From positions 1 through 25,186 of the forward strand of contig CAJPLH010000008.1 of assembly GCA_905371275.1 (NCBI GenBank): a stretch of 25,186 bases of DNA. Reading direction: 5' to 3'. How positions within the stretch are numbered: position 1 is the first letter of the stretch; the number at the start of each line of letters is the position of its first letter. Positions 24,608 through 25,186 of the stretch are shown here, one piece after another. The notes beneath the pieces were generated by a model. It saw only the letters and a program-made list of their open reading frames with translations, made no database searches and had not been told where the DNA came from. This DNA is from Prevotellaceae bacterium (GTDB lineage: Bacteria; Bacteroidota; Bacteroidia; Bacteroidales; Bacteroidaceae). Position numbers and translations under genes: made by a program.

Positions 24608-24734
24608 ACCCCGCGTGTGACACTTGTGACAGCAAAAAAACAACATCGCTGTTGGAAGGCGCGCGCGTACACGCGTATGTGCGCGCGTGAGGTTGTTCTC
24701 AATGGCATCAGATTTACCTGAGCAAGGTGTGTCT
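24608..24734 (+). repeat. REP-like element, direct-repeat copy 2 (downstream flank of the RiPP region)
   Basis: This is a near-identical counterpart of 17264-17401, starting 20 bp after the mini-adaptor stop. It has the same head, A-tract, CAACA/TGTTG hairpin and GAGGTTGTTCTCAATGGC tail. The alternating stretch is 31 bases (24659-24689) and folds as GCGCGCGCGTAC (24659-24670) with GTATGTGCGCGC (24675-24686), a 12-bp stem with two G.U pairs. It may serve as the operon's 3' end structure; there is no U-tract. Confidence 0.85.
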
Positions 24735-24856
24735 AGTATAATCCCAAATCGGTCATTAGATCCTGAACAGATTTAGTTTGAGTGTTGTGTAGTCTGTTTC
24801 TTGTTTGCAAGAAGGCATTGAGTACGAACGAAAAAAAAGAAAAGTGCGATAAATTG

Positions 24857-24886
24857 TTGTTGTTTCGTTTTTTGTTTGTAATATTG
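24857..24886 (+). promoter_or_regulatory. Bacteroidetes-type promoter candidate for the last gene
   Basis: TTG (24857-24859), a 19-bp spacer and TAATATTG (24879-24886), one mismatch from TAnnTTTG. A transcript would begin near 24893, giving a leader of about 110 nt before the ATG at 25006. The rest of the 271-bp gap 24735-25005 holds only the hairpin listed next. Confidence 0.5.
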
Positions 24887-24931
24887 CACCTATTCTCTTC
24901 GATCCCTGCAATAGAAAAAAATGCGGGTTAG

Positions 24932-24955
24932 AGCTCTCAAATACAAGAGAGAGCT
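24932..24955 (+). promoter_or_regulatory. 5' UTR hairpin before the last gene
   Basis: AGCTCTC (24932-24938) pairs with GAGAGCT (24949-24955) around a 10-nt loop, followed by TTATAACTCC. It would lie in the leader of the 25006 gene and might act as an attenuator or stability element. The evidence is only the pairing. Confidence 0.35.
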
Positions 24956-25005
24956 TTATAACTCCTCCCAATTGTATGGTTTATCATAATAAATAACTCA
25001 CGAAT

Positions 25006-25186
25006 ATGAAAGCATATAGAATATTGTTTGTTCTTTTGGCTTTATGTCTCAACGTATCGTCTCTATGGGGACAAGAAGACATTAAGTCCGTGGTGGTAGA
25101 TGAGAACAAGCAGCCATTAGAACTCTGTAACGTCGTTGCTTATAGCAAAGACAGTACATTGTTGCAGGGAGTAGTTACTGATAGTA
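25006..25186 (+). CDS. Outer-membrane beta-barrel protein, N-terminal fragment (3' end outside window)
   Basis: The ATG at 25006 is followed by 60 codons that run off the window. A clear signal peptide (MKAYRILFVLLALCLNVSSLWG, mature Gln) precedes the start of a carboxypeptidase-regulatory-like beta-sandwich (VVVDENKQPLELCNVVAYS, then DSTLLQGVVTDS). This is the usual N-terminus of Bacteroidetes outer-membrane proteins of the TonB-receptor superfamily. The signal peptide end (SSLWGQ) resembles that of the outer-membrane protein inside the RiPP operon (CPLWGQ), hinting at a related role. It has its own promoter candidate and lies beyond the second REP-like copy, so it is probably a separate transcript. 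Confidence 0.75.
   Translation, partial: MKAYRILFVLLALCLNVSSLWGQEDIKSVVVDENKQPLELCNVVAYSKDSTLLQGVVTDS

Noticed and set aside
17264..24734. Integrative element with attL/attR and integrase
   Set aside because: The flanking repeats exist, but no integrase, transposase or tRNA is in the window, so mobility is only a hypothesis.
24756..24971. 71-codon antisense frame in the last gap
   Set aside because: No start context or family, and it covers the promoter and leader of the 25006 gene.

Overview
The window looks like a member of the Bacteroidales, probably close to Prevotella or Alloprevotella. The evidence is a SusC/SusD pair with an STN-type SusC, the parE-coaD-S41 peptidase neighbourhood, the absence of Shine-Dalgarno sites (starts are preceded by A-rich stretches instead), and promoter-like elements of the TTTG/TAnnTTTG type. 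The genus is an inference. All genes I accept are on the + strand.

Region 1 (1-5650) is housekeeping: the 3' part of a GNAT-type acetyltransferase, topoisomerase IV subunit B (parE, with an unusual Lys/Ser-rich insert), phosphopantetheine adenylyltransferase (coaD) and a periplasmic S41 processing peptidase. Region 2 (5668-16549) is a tightly packed run for envelope uptake and proteolysis: an M16 zinc peptidase, SusC, SusD, a lipoprotein with a split fasciclin-like domain, a second small lipoprotein and a periplasmic thioredoxin with a large helical C-terminal part. It probably handles extracellular peptide or protein. A strong terminator at 16682-16735 closes it.

Region 3 (16550-17645) is about 1.1 kb with no convincing gene. 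It holds a 22-bp tandem repeat and two copies, in opposite orientation, of a REP-like element made of a TGTGACACTTGTGACAGC head followed by alternating purine-pyrimidine DNA. A near-identical copy lies at 24608-24734, so copies 1 and 2 bracket the next region as direct repeats about 7.3 kb apart.

Region 4 (17646-24588) is AT-rich and is the most interesting part: a compact peptide natural-product (RiPP) operon. It encodes a 77-residue precursor with a canonical double-glycine leader and a core of five gapless nine-residue repeats, each with one Cys at the same position. It also encodes a radical-SAM/SPASM maturase, a TonB-receptor-like outer-membrane protein, a C39-peptidase ABC exporter and a miniature membrane-fusion-like protein that appears to lack the lipoyl/hairpin middle. 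Expected flow: the maturase modifies the repeated Cys sites in the cytoplasm, the C39 domain cuts after Gly-Gly while exporting, and the mini-adaptor and outer-membrane protein help transfer across the envelope or recognition. This assignment resembles the GG-Bacteroidales radical-SAM peptide systems; the nonapeptide repeat core and the shrunken adaptor are what may be new.

Region 5 (24735-25186) has a promoter candidate, a 5' UTR hairpin and the start of another outer-membrane beta-barrel gene that runs off the window.
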